The position numbers and the translations under genes are program-made. Below the pieces are notes generated by a model. That model saw only the letters and a program-made list of their open reading frames with translations. It was not told where the DNA came from and did no database searches. From contig NZ_CP126101.1 of the NCBI RefSeq assembly GCF_030123245.1, forward strand, positions 2,974,501 to 3,038,500: DNA of 64,000 nt, in the 5' to 3' direction. This document shows, in pieces, positions 1-8,650 of this stretch. The DNA comes from Lysinibacillus pakistanensis (GTDB lineage Bacteria; Bacillota; Bacilli; Bacillales_A; Planococcaceae). Every line of letters starts with the position of its first letter. Position 1 is the stretch's first letter.

Positions 1-54
1 ATTGAACATTACGATCAAAAACGTTTCGTTGATTTGATGTTAGCAGTATCGTAG
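1..54 (+). CDS. C-terminal tail of an upstream gene (partial)
   Basis: Reading frame 1 is open from the window edge for 17 codons and closes with TAG at 52-54. The visible tail is IEHYDQKRFVDLMLAVS. The next gene starts 53 bases downstream in the same direction. Too little is present to name a family. It could equally be chance read-through. Confidence 0.35.
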   Translation: MEHYDQKRFVDLMLAVS

Positions 55-107
55 AGTGAAAATCAAGCTACAACATTAAATTTTGTATAACAAAGGAGAA
101 TTGTATA

Positions 108-1127
108 ATGAAAGATTACGAAATTTATTCATTGGGAGATGTCGAGCTACAATCGGGTCAAAAGCTGCCCCAAGCCTTCCTTGCCTATAAAACTTATGGA
201 GCCTTAAATTCTACTAAGTCAAACGTAATTGTCTATCCTACCTGGTTTGCTGGTCAGCATACTGATAATGAGTGGTTGATTGGACCTGGTAAAGCTCTCG
301 ATTCGGACAAATATTTTATTATTGTGCCTAATATGTTGGGAAATGGTCTATCTTCCTCACCAAGCAATACACCAGCCCCTTTTGACAGAGGGAATTTTCC
401 GCTTGTAACGATTTATGATAATGTCCGGCTACAACATCGGCTCATAACCGAGAAATTTGGTATTACGAAGATTGCTTTAGTTGTTGGCTGGTCACTCGGA
501 GCACTTCAAACCTTTCAATGGGGATCAAGCTATCCTGAGATGGTCGAGCGCATTGCACCGTTTGGTGGAACAGCAAAGACGAGGCCACATGCACAGCTTG
601 TTTTTGAGGCACTTATCGTAGCCTTGCAAGCGGATTCTAACTGGAAGGAAGGTTTCTATAGCTATCAGCCTACAAGAGGACTTGCAGCGATGGGACGTGC
701 CTATGCTCCTTGGGGGTTTTCTCAGTCTTATTATTTAGAACAGCTCTATCAGGAAGAAGGATACTCAACGTTAAAGGCATATCTAGAAGATTATTGGGAT
801 CAAGTGTTCCTTTCCTTCGATGCCAACGACTTAATTGCTGTGCTCCGTACTGGAATCAGCGGGGATATTAGCGCCAATCCTCTAGACAAGGGAAATTTTG
901 AACAGGCATTAAACCGTATTGGCGCTCAAGCACTTGTTATGCCAGGCTCGACCGATCTGTTTTTCCCTCCGGAAGATAATGCATATGAAGTAAAACATAT
1001 GCCTAATGCTATTTTTCAACCAATCGAATCCAAGTGGGGACATTGCTTTGGAATCGGTCAAAACGAACAGGATTCCCTCGTGATAGACAACCATTTGAAA
1101 CAATTTTTGCTGTTAACAAATGGCTGA
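108..1127 (+). CDS. MetX-like alpha/beta hydrolase
   Basis: A 339-residue alpha/beta-hydrolase of the homoserine O-acetyltransferase (MetX)-like group. The nucleophile elbow GWSLGA places the serine at residue 129. Asp283 (in PGSTDLFFPP) and His312 (in GHCFG) complete a plausible triad. Length and motif order match MetX-like proteins, but true MetX enzymes usually read GxSMGG at the elbow. A side-branch acyltransferase or esterase is therefore as likely as a methionine enzyme, and no other methionine gene is nearby. The ATG at 108 has AAAGGAG ten bases upstream. It appears monocistronic and is followed by a MerR regulator on the same strand. Confidence 0.8.
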   Translation: MKDYEIYSLGDVELQSGQKLPQAFLAYKTYGALNSTKSNVIVYPTWFAGQHTDNEWLIGPGKALDSDKYFIIVPNMLGNGLSSSPSNTPAPFDRGNFPLVTIYDNVRLQHRLITEKFGITKIALVVGWSLGALQTFQWGSSYPEMVERIAPFGGTAKTRPHAQLVFEALIVALQADSNWKEGFYSYQPTRGLAAMGRAYAPWGFSQSYYLEQLYQEEGYSTLKAYLEDYWDQVFLSFDANDLIAVLRTGISGDISANPLDKGNFEQALNRIGAQALVMPGSTDLFFPPEDNAYEVKHMPNAIFQPIESKWGHCFGIGQNEQDSLVIDNHLKQFLLLTNG

Positions 1128-1208
1128 TATTTGATTTCTTCAATTAAGTTTGCAATCACTTAAGTAAAGCGTTCTACATCAAGATTTCGTGGAGGTTTGA
1201 TTTAGCTC

Positions 1209-1240
1209 TTGACTTTATACCTAACTAGAGGGTATATACT
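1209..1240 (+). promoter_or_regulatory. MerR-type promoter with operator in an over-long spacer
   Basis: A -35 TTGACT (1209-1214) and a -10 TATACT (1235-1240) are separated by 20 bp. Inside the spacer lies the inverted repeat TATACC-N9-GGTATA (1216-1236). Over-long spacers containing a dyad are the hallmark of promoters activated by MerR-family proteins. This one precedes the MerR gene at 1272, so autoregulation is likely (inference). Confidence 0.7.
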
Positions 1241-1271
1241 CATAACGAAATAAAAGAAGGAAGGTGAAAAA

Positions 1272-1652
1272 TTGTTCAAAATCAGCGAATTTTCCAGACT
1301 TAGTAGAATTCCACTACAAACGTTGCGTTATTATGATCAGCTCGGAATCTTAAAGCCTACCAAAACGGATGAATCCACTGGGTATCGGTACTACTCAGCT
1401 GAACAGCTGCTAGAGATTAACCGAATCATCATTTTTAAAGAATTAGGGTTTACACTACAGCAAATCGCGCATCTTCTTCAAGAAGAAATATCTGCTGAAC
1501 AGATTCGTGGCATGCTTAGGCTTAAAGAAAGTGAAATCGAGCTACTGCTTGAAATCGAAAGATCCAAGCTTTCCCAGATGGTAGGTTTTGGACACCTACT
1601 GAAAAGGAACCAATACCGCATTCTTCTCACCTGGGAGTCTTCTGCTGAATGA
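1272..1652 (+). CDS. MerR-family regulator, short form lacking an effector domain
   Basis: The N-terminal winged helix-turn-helix is intact (FKISEFSRLSRIPLQTLRYYDQLGIL, then GYRYYS, residues 1-70) and is followed by the start of the dimerisation helix. The protein ends after 126 residues, whereas related MerR proteins with GyrI-like effector domains run to about 270 (compare the gene at 3389-4189). The last residues look like an out-of-family tail, so the C-terminal domain may have been lost by deletion or frameshift. The start is TTG at 1272 with AAGGTG upstream. DNA binding is plausible; ligand sensing is not. Confidence 0.75.
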   Translation: MFKISEFSRLSRIPLQTLRYYDQLGILKPTKTDESTGYRYYSAEQLLEINRIIIFKELGFTLQQIAHLLQEEISAEQIRGMLRLKESEIELLLEIERSKLSQMVGFGHLLKRNQYRILLTWESSAE

Positions 1653-1665
1653 AGATAAAATAAAA

Positions 1666-1699
1666 GAGCGTGTTTTTATGATTTGATAAAAACATGCTC
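1666..1699. terminator. Bidirectional terminator
   Basis: The stem GAGCGTGTTTTTAT pairs with ATAAAAACATGCTC around a 6-nt loop, with one mismatch. A T-rich tract follows on the + strand. It lies between the convergent MerR gene and the acetyltransferase gene at 1717. Confidence 0.75.
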
Positions 1700-1716
1700 C
1701 ATTTTCATTTTTTAAA

Positions 1717-2193
1717 CTAAAATTTGTTATTTATCTCACCACTATTAAAGGTAGAGACTAAATTTATAATGGCTAATACATCTTCACCCTCTGGATCTAT
1801 ACCGACTTCCACGAAACCGAAGCTTCCGTAAAAATCTTTCGCTACAGGATTATTTGGATTGTAGCAGATTTCAATCTCTTCTAATCCATCTGTTTGTTTA
1901 ATTTCGTTAAGCGCTAGTTGTAAAGCTTTACGTCCGATACCTTTGTTTTGATAGTTTTTATCTACCATAAATCTCCAAATCGATATTCTCTTAGTTGTTT
2001 CAGGCACCCACATGAAAAATCCGACAGGTTTCTCATCTATACAAATTGCGCGTGTTTGATAGGAGGGGTTGAATTTTGATTCAACGAGTGACCACATATT
2101 TTCTGCTACATAATCATACTGATTTTCTGCCACAGATAGGTCACAAACATCCTCATAATTATTTTTATCCACATTAGTAAGCGTTATGTTCAT
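1717..2193 (-). CDS. GNAT N-acetyltransferase, spermidine/spermine acetyltransferase-like
   Basis: A 158-residue GNAT-fold protein. The acetyl-CoA loop YQNKGIGRKAL (about residues 81-91) and the C-terminal AKDFYGSFGF motif are clear. The N-terminal half resembles the Bacillus BltD/PaiA polyamine acetyltransferases (LSVAENQYDYVAEN). Transfer of an acetyl group from acetyl-CoA to a polyamine or other small amine is the likely reaction, but the substrate cannot be read from sequence. It is the last gene of a minus-strand run that includes a MerR regulator. Confidence 0.75.
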   Translation of the reverse strand: MNITLTNVDKNNYEDVCDLSVAENQYDYVAENMWSLVESKFNPSYQTRAICIDEKPVGFFMWVPETTKRISIWRFMVDKNYQNKGIGRKALQLALNEIKQTDGLEEIEICYNPNNPVAKDFYGSFGFVEVGIDPEGEDVLAIINLVSTFNSGEINNKF

Positions 2194-2267
2194 TTTTTAA
2201 TCTCCTATTTTATTAGCAAAAGACAAAGGTTTATAAGTAACAGAGCTTCATACAATAAATCTTGTAT

Positions 2268-3317
2268 TTATTTCTTTGCATGTTTCCCTAAAATAATTTC
2301 TGCCATTTTTATTGCATATTCTTCACTATCAAAATCCTCAACATTACTTAGCACCGCAATCGTTAAACGTTCCTCTATGAAGTAGATGAAGTGAGAAGGA
2401 TAGCCAGCCCAGAGTCCAGAATGCTCCAAGTAGGAACTATTAAAATCTTTACCAATAGACAAGCCAAAAGCATAGTCTTCATTATCTATAATTAGCTCGC
2501 CAGTTGAAGAAGTTTTTGGTCCTACCTCCCCCATTCTTTTAACAAGCTCTTTCCCACCAACAATGCCAGTAGCGAAGTTTTGCCCCCATTTTACTAAATC
2601 CTCAACATTTGTATGAACCGCTCCATCACCAGTATGTTCCCAAGGACTTTCATAAATTTCAAATTCACCTTGCTCGTTCTTCGTGTACCCACGAGCAATC
2701 GGAATATTAGTTGGATAGCTATCCACGATAGTTGTATCAATCATATTTAAAGGACCAAAAATACGTTCCTTCGAAAATTCACGAAGAGATTTTCCACTAG
2801 CTATTTCAACTACTAAAGATAATAAAAAATATCCCGTGTTACTATATTCAAATTTTGTTCCAACAGGAAAATCTGCAATTGGATGGCTGGCAAGATGTTC
2901 TAGAGATTGTTCAGCAGTTAATTTCTCTTTATCCGAAACCCCTGCTTTTTCAGCTAATTCCATATAATCTACTAATCCACCAGTATGATGAATCAGATGT
3001 CTTAGCGTGACAGATTCAGCATATTCCCCAAGAGAAGGTATATACTTTAAAATTGAATCGTCTAAACTTAGTTTACCTTCCTGCTCCAATAACAAAATGG
3101 TGAATGCTGTAAACTGTTTAGAGACGGATGCAAGATTGAAAACAGTTTTTGTTGTAATGGGTAATTTCTTTTCTATAGAAGCTAAACCAACTGCCCCCTT
3201 ATATGTTACACCAGCATCGAAACTCGCAATATAAGCACAGCCCGGTTCGTCTGGTGAAAGGTTGTTAAATAATTGTTGAATTGCTGTATCTATCGTTTGA
3301 TTACATATACTATTCAT
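2268..3317 (-). CDS. Beta-lactamase-fold serine hydrolase
   Basis: A 349-residue member of the class C beta-lactamase/esterase superfamily. The SxxK motif is Ser64-Val-Ser-Lys67 (ASVSKQF), the YxN motif is Tyr158-Ser-Asn160, and a late HSG motif replaces KTG. There is no signal peptide, so it is probably cytoplasmic, unlike secreted beta-lactamases. Esterase, D-aminopeptidase or amidase activity is more likely than beta-lactam resistance. It lies 71 bases downstream of the MerR gene at 3389-4189, so co-transcription is possible. Confidence 0.8.
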   Translation of the reverse strand: MNSICNQTIDTAIQQLFNNLSPDEPGCAYIASFDAGVTYKGAVGLASIEKKLPITTKTVFNLASVSKQFTAFTILLLEQEGKLSLDDSILKYIPSLGEYAESVTLRHLIHHTGGLVDYMELAEKAGVSDKEKLTAEQSLEHLASHPIADFPVGTKFEYSNTGYFLLSLVVEIASGKSLREFSKERIFGPLNMIDTTIVDSYPTNIPIARGYTKNEQGEFEIYESPWEHTGDGAVHTNVEDLVKWGQNFATGIVGGKELVKRMGEVGPKTSSTGELIIDNEDYAFGLSIGKDFNSSYLEHSGLWAGYPSHFIYFIEERLTIAVLSNVEDFDSEEYAIKMAEIILGKHAKK

Positions 3318-3388
3318 ATAAATTCACCTCTTAAAAATTTTTTCACCATTTCTCATCACGTTTATAAGAAGCAAAGGTTTCACTTCCA

Positions 3389-4189
3389 TTAGCGTTTTTT
3401 TATAGCAATACTAACTTCTGTGACATATTCATCTCTATCTAGTGTGATTAATGCATCTGTATAATATTTTTCAATAAATGGTCCATCTAAACAATATCCA
3501 TTTAAATGTGCCCAATCATATAAGGCACTATATGCATAACTGATACTGTCATAAATACCTATATGTATTGTATAGATATAATTTTCTTCCTCAAAAAATT
3601 TAATTCTAGTATCCTTTTCTTCCTCTTCTACTATTATTGGCTGGCATACTTCTACATCAAACTGCGAATAATTCTCCCCCTCCATTGAATAGAAAATTGC
3701 CAAATGTTTACCAACCAAAATTGGATTGGTTTTATTTATGGATATAAGAAGTTGATCAATTAACAACTCCAAGCCTTTTTCATCAACAATTTTTCTTATA
3801 CAGATAGCATGAAATGATTTTCTGACTCCCCAAAAGACGTCATAGGTGTTAACCCTTTTTATCTTATTATTCGGTTCTATATAAGTTTTCATTTCCTCGA
3901 TAAGCTGATAATATTCAATCGTTTTTTCATACAATTCAGCAATCTTTTGTTCATAACTTTCTGTAAGGGTTGTGGAATCCATTTCCAAGACATTTTTTAT
4001 TTCATCAATGGAAAAATGATATTTTCGCAATAATTTTATTTTATTCCCTTTAGAAATATCCTCGTTCGTATAATATCGATAACCATTCGTTTCATCTTTT
4101 TTTGGAATTAATAAACCTTTCTCATCATAATATCTAAGCATTCTTTGAGATATTTTATTAATCCGTGAAAATTCCCCGATTTTATACAA
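3389..4189 (-). CDS. MerR-family regulator with GyrI-like effector domain
   Basis: A 266-residue regulator of the BmrR type. An N-terminal MerR helix-turn-helix (YKIGEFSRINKISQRMLRYY) and coiled coil are followed by a GyrI-like ligand-binding domain from about residue 115. The open frame reaches a GTG at 4198, but that codon sits inside the Shine-Dalgarno AAGGAGG. The TTG at 4189, eight bases past the ribosome site, is the better start and matches the TTG start of the MerR gene at 1272. It lies 27 bases after a GNAT gene, probably in one operon. Drug or metabolite sensing is inferred from the domain. Confidence 0.85.
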   Translation of the reverse strand: MYKIGEFSRINKISQRMLRYYDEKGLLIPKKDETNGYRYYTNEDISKGNKIKLLRKYHFSIDEIKNVLEMDSTTLTESYEQKIAELYEKTIEYYQLIEEMKTYIEPNNKIKRVNTYDVFWGVRKSFHAICIRKIVDEKGLELLIDQLLISINKTNPILVGKHLAIFYSMEGENYSQFDVEVCQPIIVEEEEKDTRIKFFEEENYIYTIHIGIYDSISYAYSALYDWAHLNGYCLDGPFIEKYYTDALITLDRDEYVTEVSIAIKKR

Positions 4190-4216
4190 GCAAAACACCT
4201 CCTTGGTAGCACAACG

Positions 4217-4726
4217 TTAATCTTCTATCTTATATACATTTCTATATAAGATTTCTCTATATAAAATAAACTCCTCGTTCATTAAAAGTTGAGGATAGCT
4301 CATAATTTTTAGCGGTAAATCATCCTGTTCCTTGTGAAGAGGAGGCTGTACATATTCGAAGGAATTAAGGCGAAAACCTAATCGCTCATAAAAGCCTATT
4401 CTCCGCTGAGCCAATTCCGTGTCAGGATACTCCACCTCTAAGAGAATGGGCTTTTTTGACTCTTTCATATAAGCGGCCAACATTTTTCCTCCTACTCCAC
4501 TCCCACGCAAAGCTGGATCGACAGCAATATGTTCTACAAACTGAAACGAAGGAAATTCCCATGCTGCTAAAAAAGCTACAATTTGATTGTTGTTATCTGT
4601 TTCCGTAAGTAGACGGTAATGTTGATCGGCCAGCAGCTCCTTCTGTCCCGTATAAGTTCTTCGCTCACTTTCTGGAAACGATTCCTCCATTAGAGCGAAA
4701 ATTTTATCAAATTCTCTTTCATTCAT
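4217..4726 (-). CDS. GNAT N-acetyltransferase
   Basis: A 169-residue GNAT-fold protein. The acetyl-CoA pyrophosphate loop is LRGSGVGGKML (about residues 73-83), followed by the helix and FYERLGFRL strand typical of the fold. The substrate is unknown. It is the first gene of a minus-strand run (GNAT, MerR, hydrolase, GNAT). A MerR gene directly downstream hints at drug- or stress-responsive expression, which is inference only. ATG 4726 is preceded by AAAGGAG. Confidence 0.75.
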   Translation of the reverse strand: MNEREFDKIFALMEESFPESERRTYTGQKELLADQHYRLLTETDNNNQIVAFLAAWEFPSFQFVEHIAVDPALRGSGVGGKMLAAYMKESKKPILLEVEYPDTELAQRRIGFYERLGFRLNSFEYVQPPLHKEQDDLPLKIMSYPQLLMNEEFILYREILYRNVYKIED

Positions 4727-5093
4727 AATTGCATTTCTCCTTTAACTACTATGCTTAAAATATACAATTTTTAGGAATGGTTTCTATTTAAATAGCAAAA
4801 ATAACCACTAGATAAAGGGTATTATAAAGCTTCTTTATTTTTTCATAAACCTTTAGATCCCACATAAGCTCCATTAACATTAGCCATAGTTAATTATGAC
4901 TAACAGAACCCTAATTAAGAAAATTTTCTCTTAATCAAGTGAAGCTTTAACCAGAAGGATTTTACATCCTCTATTGATTAAAGTCTTCACCAGTCAGGAA
5001 ATTATTAAAGAACATTATAAAGGTTCACACAGTGTGAAACTCAAGACTTTTCATAATAAAAAGGGACACTTCGAAACCTTACTTGGTAGTGGG
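4727..5093. other. Intergenic region with two palindromes, no gene
   Basis: No credible reading frame is seen. It contains a long imperfect stem around 4943-4990 (GAAGCTTTAA against TTAAAGTCTTC) and the perfect 15-bp palindrome TTCACACAGTGTGAA at 5024-5038. The palindrome could be a protein site. It lies nearly 300 bp upstream of the minus-strand gene starting at 4726 and just before the repeat array at 5094. Confidence 0.5.
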
Positions 5094-5274
5094 CCTGATC
5101 ACTTTTCTCTTGCACCCGAGCAGCTTATGGGCTAACCTGAGTAGTTTTCCAGCCAACCCGAGCAGTTCTTTGACTGACCTGATCATTTTTCGCGTGAACC
5201 CGAGCAGTTCCAGAGTAAACCCGATCACTTTTCTCTTAGGACTGAGATTTTTTAACCGACCCGGTTGCTCCTAA
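5094..5274 (+). repeat. 21-bp-period degenerate tandem repeat array (array 1)
   Basis: About eight tandem units of 21 bp, each starting CCYGAKYA followed by a T-rich middle. Units begin at 5094, 5115, 5136, 5157, 5178, 5199 and 5220, and the last copies decay. Unit edges are conserved and interiors vary. Because 21 is a multiple of three, a spurious 63-codon frame runs through it; I do not call it a gene. The array ends two bases before the stop codon of the M28 peptidase gene. A related array lies at 10021-10300. Confidence 0.85.
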
Positions 5275-5276
5275 TG

Positions 5277-6938
5277 TTATGCTTTCCCATCATTTGCCGT
5301 TAACCAATTCACAATTCCTACTATAGAAAATGTAATTAATGCAGTAACAACTGTTATTATAGGTGCTATAGTAATTGTTTTTGCTATAAAAATAAGATAC
5401 ATAATTGGCCCGAGCAATAGAATACTTGATACGGTCCATCCTGCTACTACTACATAATGATACACACCCTTTGCCCATTTTGCTTTTCCTATGATTGGTA
5501 AAATCAACAGTAAACTAATGATTGCAGGAATTGTAAATGCGTAGCTAATACCTTTGAAAGTAAGACTCGTAATTACAGCTAATACCATCCATAAAACTTG
5601 CGTACTTATCGCGAAATTCACGGTACCAGATTTTTTTGAAACCCACTTCGCCAAAAAGAACGTGAGCACAATAGCTAGTAACATCAGCAATGTAAGAATC
5701 AACGGATTATATGTACCAAACATAACGATACCATCTTCATCTAATTCAATGTTGAAAACAATTGTTAGTAGACGAATTAGAAGGAAATAGAAAATGAAAA
5801 TAGAGACAAGACTACCAATCGACGCTATTAAACTAAAAATTAATCCTTTAATCTGTGTCACTTGCTTGTTAAAGCTGAAGAAGAATATTGCGACTGTTAA
5901 GATAAGTAAAACAACCATTAACGGAATTACAAGCTTTTCGGAGTACACAACTAATACTTTTTTCATTATTGGGAAGTAAATCGCATTACCTTTACTATCT
6001 TCTAAAGCCTGAAACTCTTTTACGTCCATCATCATAAACCTTTTCACTAAAGGAAGTGCATAGTCCCCAAAATGACGAATTGTTTCCTCGTCACTATTCT
6101 CTACACGATCTATCACTGCATGATATGCCTCTAAACCACCCATATTTGCAAAGTTATACCCTAATTTTTTTGTTATTTTTAATTCCGTAAAATCTGTATC
6201 ATTCGGCATCTTTTTATACATTTCAGAAGCAAATGAGTATGCTACTGGGTATGGAACAGTCTCCTTATAAAATTGCGCCAGCCTTAGATCATTTGAACTC
6301 GTTTCAAACATAATCGGTACCCCTGTATTACCTCTTGCCTCGAAATTTAGCATAACACGTACTTCGTCTAAAATATCCGCTCGATCTTGTAAAGCTCTCG
6401 CTCCAAGTAAACCAGGCTCTTCACCGTCTGTTAGAACAAAATATATTGTATTTTTAGGTGCTGACATTTGTTTTAAAGCTCTTGCTGCCTCCATAATTGT
6501 AACAACGCCATAACCATCGTCTGATGCTCCAGGAGTTTCTATTTCAGAATCATAATGAGCTGTTAATAAAATCGCATTATCATCACTGGATGTTCCTTGG
6601 ATTTTTGCAATAATATTTTCAACATTCTCTGCACCTATTTCTTTAGCATACTCCTCATCCCTAATATCCTTCACTGGCTTCGATTGAATTTCAACAGGAA
6701 TATCTAAATCTTGAAAGTGCTTTACAATATAATCTCTTACTTTTTTATTCGCAGAAGAGCCTATAGGATGTGGTTCCTTTGCTACTTCTTTTAAAAAATT
6801 TAGAGCTCGGTCCGATGAAAAATCCTTTTCTGTTTCCCCTACTTCTTCTTGAGAAGGACTTAAAAATTGACTAAAACTTATAAAAGACGTTAACAATGCA
6901 AGTAATATCGCAAAAATAAGTAACTTTCTTTTTTCCAT
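5277..6938 (-). CDS. Membrane-anchored M28-family metallopeptidase
   Basis: A 553-residue protein with an N-terminal membrane anchor (residues 7-24), an extracytoplasmic M28 aminopeptidase domain and seven or eight membrane helices from about residue 330 to the end. Candidate zinc ligands are all visible: His128 (TAHYD), Asp140 (GASDD), the catalytic pair Glu173-Glu174 (DGEEPG), Glu200 (NFEARG) and His273 (AYHAVID). The architecture resembles the membrane M28 peptidases of Firmicutes and eukaryotic ER Fxna peptidases. The substrate is unknown. It is divergent from a TetR gene, with paired operators in between. ATG 6938 is preceded by AAGGAG. Confidence 0.85.
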   Translation of the reverse strand: MEKRKLLIFAILLALLTSFISFSQFLSPSQEEVGETEKDFSSDRALNFLKEVAKEPHPIGSSANKKVRDYIVKHFQDLDIPVEIQSKPVKDIRDEEYAKEIGAENVENIIAKIQGTSSDDNAILLTAHYDSEIETPGASDDGYGVVTIMEAARALKQMSAPKNTIYFVLTDGEEPGLLGARALQDRADILDEVRVMLNFEARGNTGVPIMFETSSNDLRLAQFYKETVPYPVAYSFASEMYKKMPNDTDFTELKITKKLGYNFANMGGLEAYHAVIDRVENSDEETIRHFGDYALPLVKRFMMMDVKEFQALEDSKGNAIYFPIMKKVLVVYSEKLVIPLMVVLLILTVAIFFFSFNKQVTQIKGLIFSLIASIGSLVSIFIFYFLLIRLLTIVFNIELDEDGIVMFGTYNPLILTLLMLLAIVLTFFLAKWVSKKSGTVNFAISTQVLWMVLAVITSLTFKGISYAFTIPAIISLLLILPIIGKAKWAKGVYHYVVVAGWTVSSILLLGPIMYLIFIAKTITIAPIITVVTALITFSIVGIVNWLTANDGKA

Positions 6939-7009
6939 CTATTTGTCTCCTTATCTTTTACTAGAAATGAAGTTTCATACAAACACTTTTTAATAATTGG
7001 TTTATTAAA

Positions 7010-7060
7010 AACTAACCGAACGGTCAATAAAATTGTACATAAAACTAACCAACCGGTCAA
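7010..7060. promoter_or_regulatory. Two direct copies of a TetR-type operator
   Basis: The 18-bp motifs AACTAACCGAACGGTCAA (7010-7027) and AACTAACCAACCGGTCAA (7043-7060) are direct repeats 33 bp apart, about three helical turns. The first contains the dyad ACCG-AA-CGGT. They lie between the divergent M28 peptidase and TetR genes, so the TetR protein probably represses both (inference). Confidence 0.75.
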
Positions 7061-7122
7061 GTATATTAATTTATGATATAATAATTAATAAATGTAACAA
7101 CCATTCGTTAGGAGGTTCTATA

Positions 7123-7752
7123 ATGATAGATGGTAGGGAAAAAAAGGGAAATAAAACAAAAGAGGCATTACTAAATGCTACTATTTCTTTAATTGCCGAA
7201 AATGGTATAGAGGCGCTAAGTGCTAGCAGCGTTGCAAAGAGAGCCAATGTTAGCAAAGCAAGTGTATTTCATCACTTCGGTTCTATGGAAACGATTCAAC
7301 AAGAGGCTTTTATTTTATCTAATATACTCATGAATGAAGCTTTAGAACAAATTTATAATGAATCTAAAGAAACAGATTCTTTTTCTGATATTATGCTAAA
7401 ATATTTTCTTTTTTTTATTGATGAAAAAAATAAAGAATACTTACATCTAATTAATGTTCAATTACAATTTGTAGTGAAATCTTCATACGATAAAGAGTTT
7501 GATGATCTTATCTTCAATCAGGACAGAGATAAGACACCATTTGATTTATTTGAGGTTTTATTAAATGATTTTTATGGGGATCAATTAACCCCTTCTGACA
7601 TTGAGCTAATAAATGATTTAATAGTTACTTATTTAAATGGATTTGCGACTTTTTTAATCTCTTTGGAGGACAGAGAATGGATTATTTCATTATGGAAAGA
7701 ACAAATTAAAATGACCGAAATCTATATTCAATCACTTATTGATAAAAAATAA
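7123..7752 (+). CDS. TetR-family transcriptional repressor
   Basis: A 209-residue TetR/AcrR regulator. The N-terminal helix-turn-helix spans about residues 12-55 (KEALLNATISLIAENGIEALSASSVAKRA, read in parts, then KASVFHHFGS). The rest is an all-helical ligand domain without a recognisable subfamily. The open frame extends 30 codons further upstream, but TAGGAGG at 7109-7115, seven bases before ATG 7123, fixes the start there. The longer version would also translate through the operators. The likely target is the divergent M28 peptidase gene, and possibly the gene at 8724 (see findings). Confidence 0.88.
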   Translation: MIDGREKKGNKTKEALLNATISLIAENGIEALSASSVAKRANVSKASVFHHFGSMETIQQEAFILSNILMNEALEQIYNESKETDSFSDIMLKYFLFFIDEKNKEYLHLINVQLQFVVKSSYDKEFDDLIFNQDRDKTPFDLFEVLLNDFYGDQLTPSDIELINDLIVTYLNGFATFLISLEDREWIISLWKEQIKMTEIYIQSLIDKK

Positions 7753-7909
7753 TTTAAAGACAGCTTTCAAAAGTAACGTGCTATAATAAGTTGACGAATC
7801 AATTGACAAATTCATTCTTTTATTTTAGCAATCGTCAAAAATGTTGAAAAATTGCTATTAATAATGAATGTTATAATAGGATATAACCATCAATAGTGGG
7901 GTGTAATGT

Positions 7910-7939
7910 ATGAAAAAAACAGTGAAAATAGCCTCCTAA
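7910..7939 (+). CDS. cat leader peptide (9 aa)
   Basis: ATG at 7910 opens the nine-codon frame MKKTVKIAS, ending in TAA at 7937-7939. A weak GGGG ribosome site precedes it, and a TATAAT box lies at 7872-7877. The leader ends inside the left arm of the hairpin that hides the cat ribosome site. Short leaders of this kind, where a chloramphenicol-stalled ribosome opens the hairpin, are well established for inducible Gram-positive cat genes. Confidence 0.75.
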   Translation: MKKTVKIAS

Positions 7940-7964
7940 ATAAAAATTTGAATATTTAGGAGGC
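7931..7964 (+). promoter_or_regulatory. Translation-attenuation hairpin of cat
   Basis: GCCTCCTAAATA (7931-7942) pairs perfectly with TATTTAGGAGGC (7953-7964) around a 10-nt loop. The right arm contains the AGGAGG ribosome site of the cat gene (7958-7963), nine bases before ATG 7973. The site is therefore sequestered unless a ribosome stalls on the leader. Confidence 0.88.
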
Positions 7965-7972
7965 AAAGAAAA

Positions 7973-8632
7973 ATGATTTTCAATAAAATTGATCGCAAGA
8001 ACTGGCAGCGACACGAGTATTTTGAGCATTATATGACCCAACAAACAACGTTTAGTATGACATCTGAAATAGATATTAGTATTTTCTATAAAAACATAAA
8101 AGATCATAATTTCAAGTTTTACCCAGCATTTATCTATCTAGTGACAAAAGCTATCAATTCTAATATTGCATTTAGAACGTGTTTTAATAGCCAAGGAGAG
8201 TTAGGCTATTGGGAAAAACTAAATCCAAGTTACACGATTTTTAATGAGGAGACAAAGACATTTTCGAGCATTTGGACAGAAACATCGGATAATTTTAGAC
8301 AGTTCCATCAAGATTACGAAAGTGATGTAACGAATTATAACGGTAGGATACGTTTATTTCCGAAATCCCCAATTCCCGAAAATATTTTTCACATTTCAAT
8401 GATTCCATGGTGTTCATTTACTGGTTTTAACCTTAACATTCATAATGAGAATAATTACCTTTTACCGATAATTACAGCAGGTAAATTTGTACACAAGCAA
8501 AATGCTATTTGTCTTCCTGTTTCTTTACAAATGCACCATGCTGTTTGTGATGGTTACCATGCAAGCTTATTCATGAATTACCTTCAGAGTTTTGCCGATG
8601 AATCCTATGGTTGGTTGAATATGACCCACTAA
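7973..8632 (+). CDS. cat: Chloramphenicol O-acetyltransferase, classical type A
   Basis: A 219-residue protein with the length and fold of trimeric CAT enzymes, which acetylate the 3-hydroxyl of chloramphenicol using acetyl-CoA. The signature MHHAVCDGYHA places the catalytic His at residue 189 and the structural Asp at 193. The N-terminal WxRxEYFEHY and mid-protein FRTCF segments also match the family. Expression is very likely chloramphenicol-inducible through the leader peptide and hairpin immediately upstream. It is followed by a bidirectional terminator. No mobile-element genes adjoin it, so it may be a resident chromosomal cat. Confidence 0.93.
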   Translation: MIFNKIDRKNWQRHEYFEHYMTQQTTFSMTSEIDISIFYKNIKDHNFKFYPAFIYLVTKAINSNIAFRTCFNSQGELGYWEKLNPSYTIFNEETKTFSSIWTETSDNFRQFHQDYESDVTNYNGRIRLFPKSPIPENIFHISMIPWCSFTGFNLNIHNENNYLLPIITAGKFVHKQNAICLPVSLQMHHAVCDGYHASLFMNYLQSFADESYGWLNMTH

Positions 8633-8650
8633 AACCTATTTCTTTTGTAG

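Noticed and set aside
5083..5274. 63-codon + strand frame
   Set aside because: Runs through the 21-bp repeat array and has no ribosome site; repeat artefact.
7033..7122. 30-codon N-terminal extension of the TetR gene
   Set aside because: Would translate through an operator copy; TAGGAGG places the start at 7123.
7871..8107. 78-codon minus-strand frame opposite cat
   Set aside because: Lies antisense to the cat attenuator and coding start; a shadow of cat.
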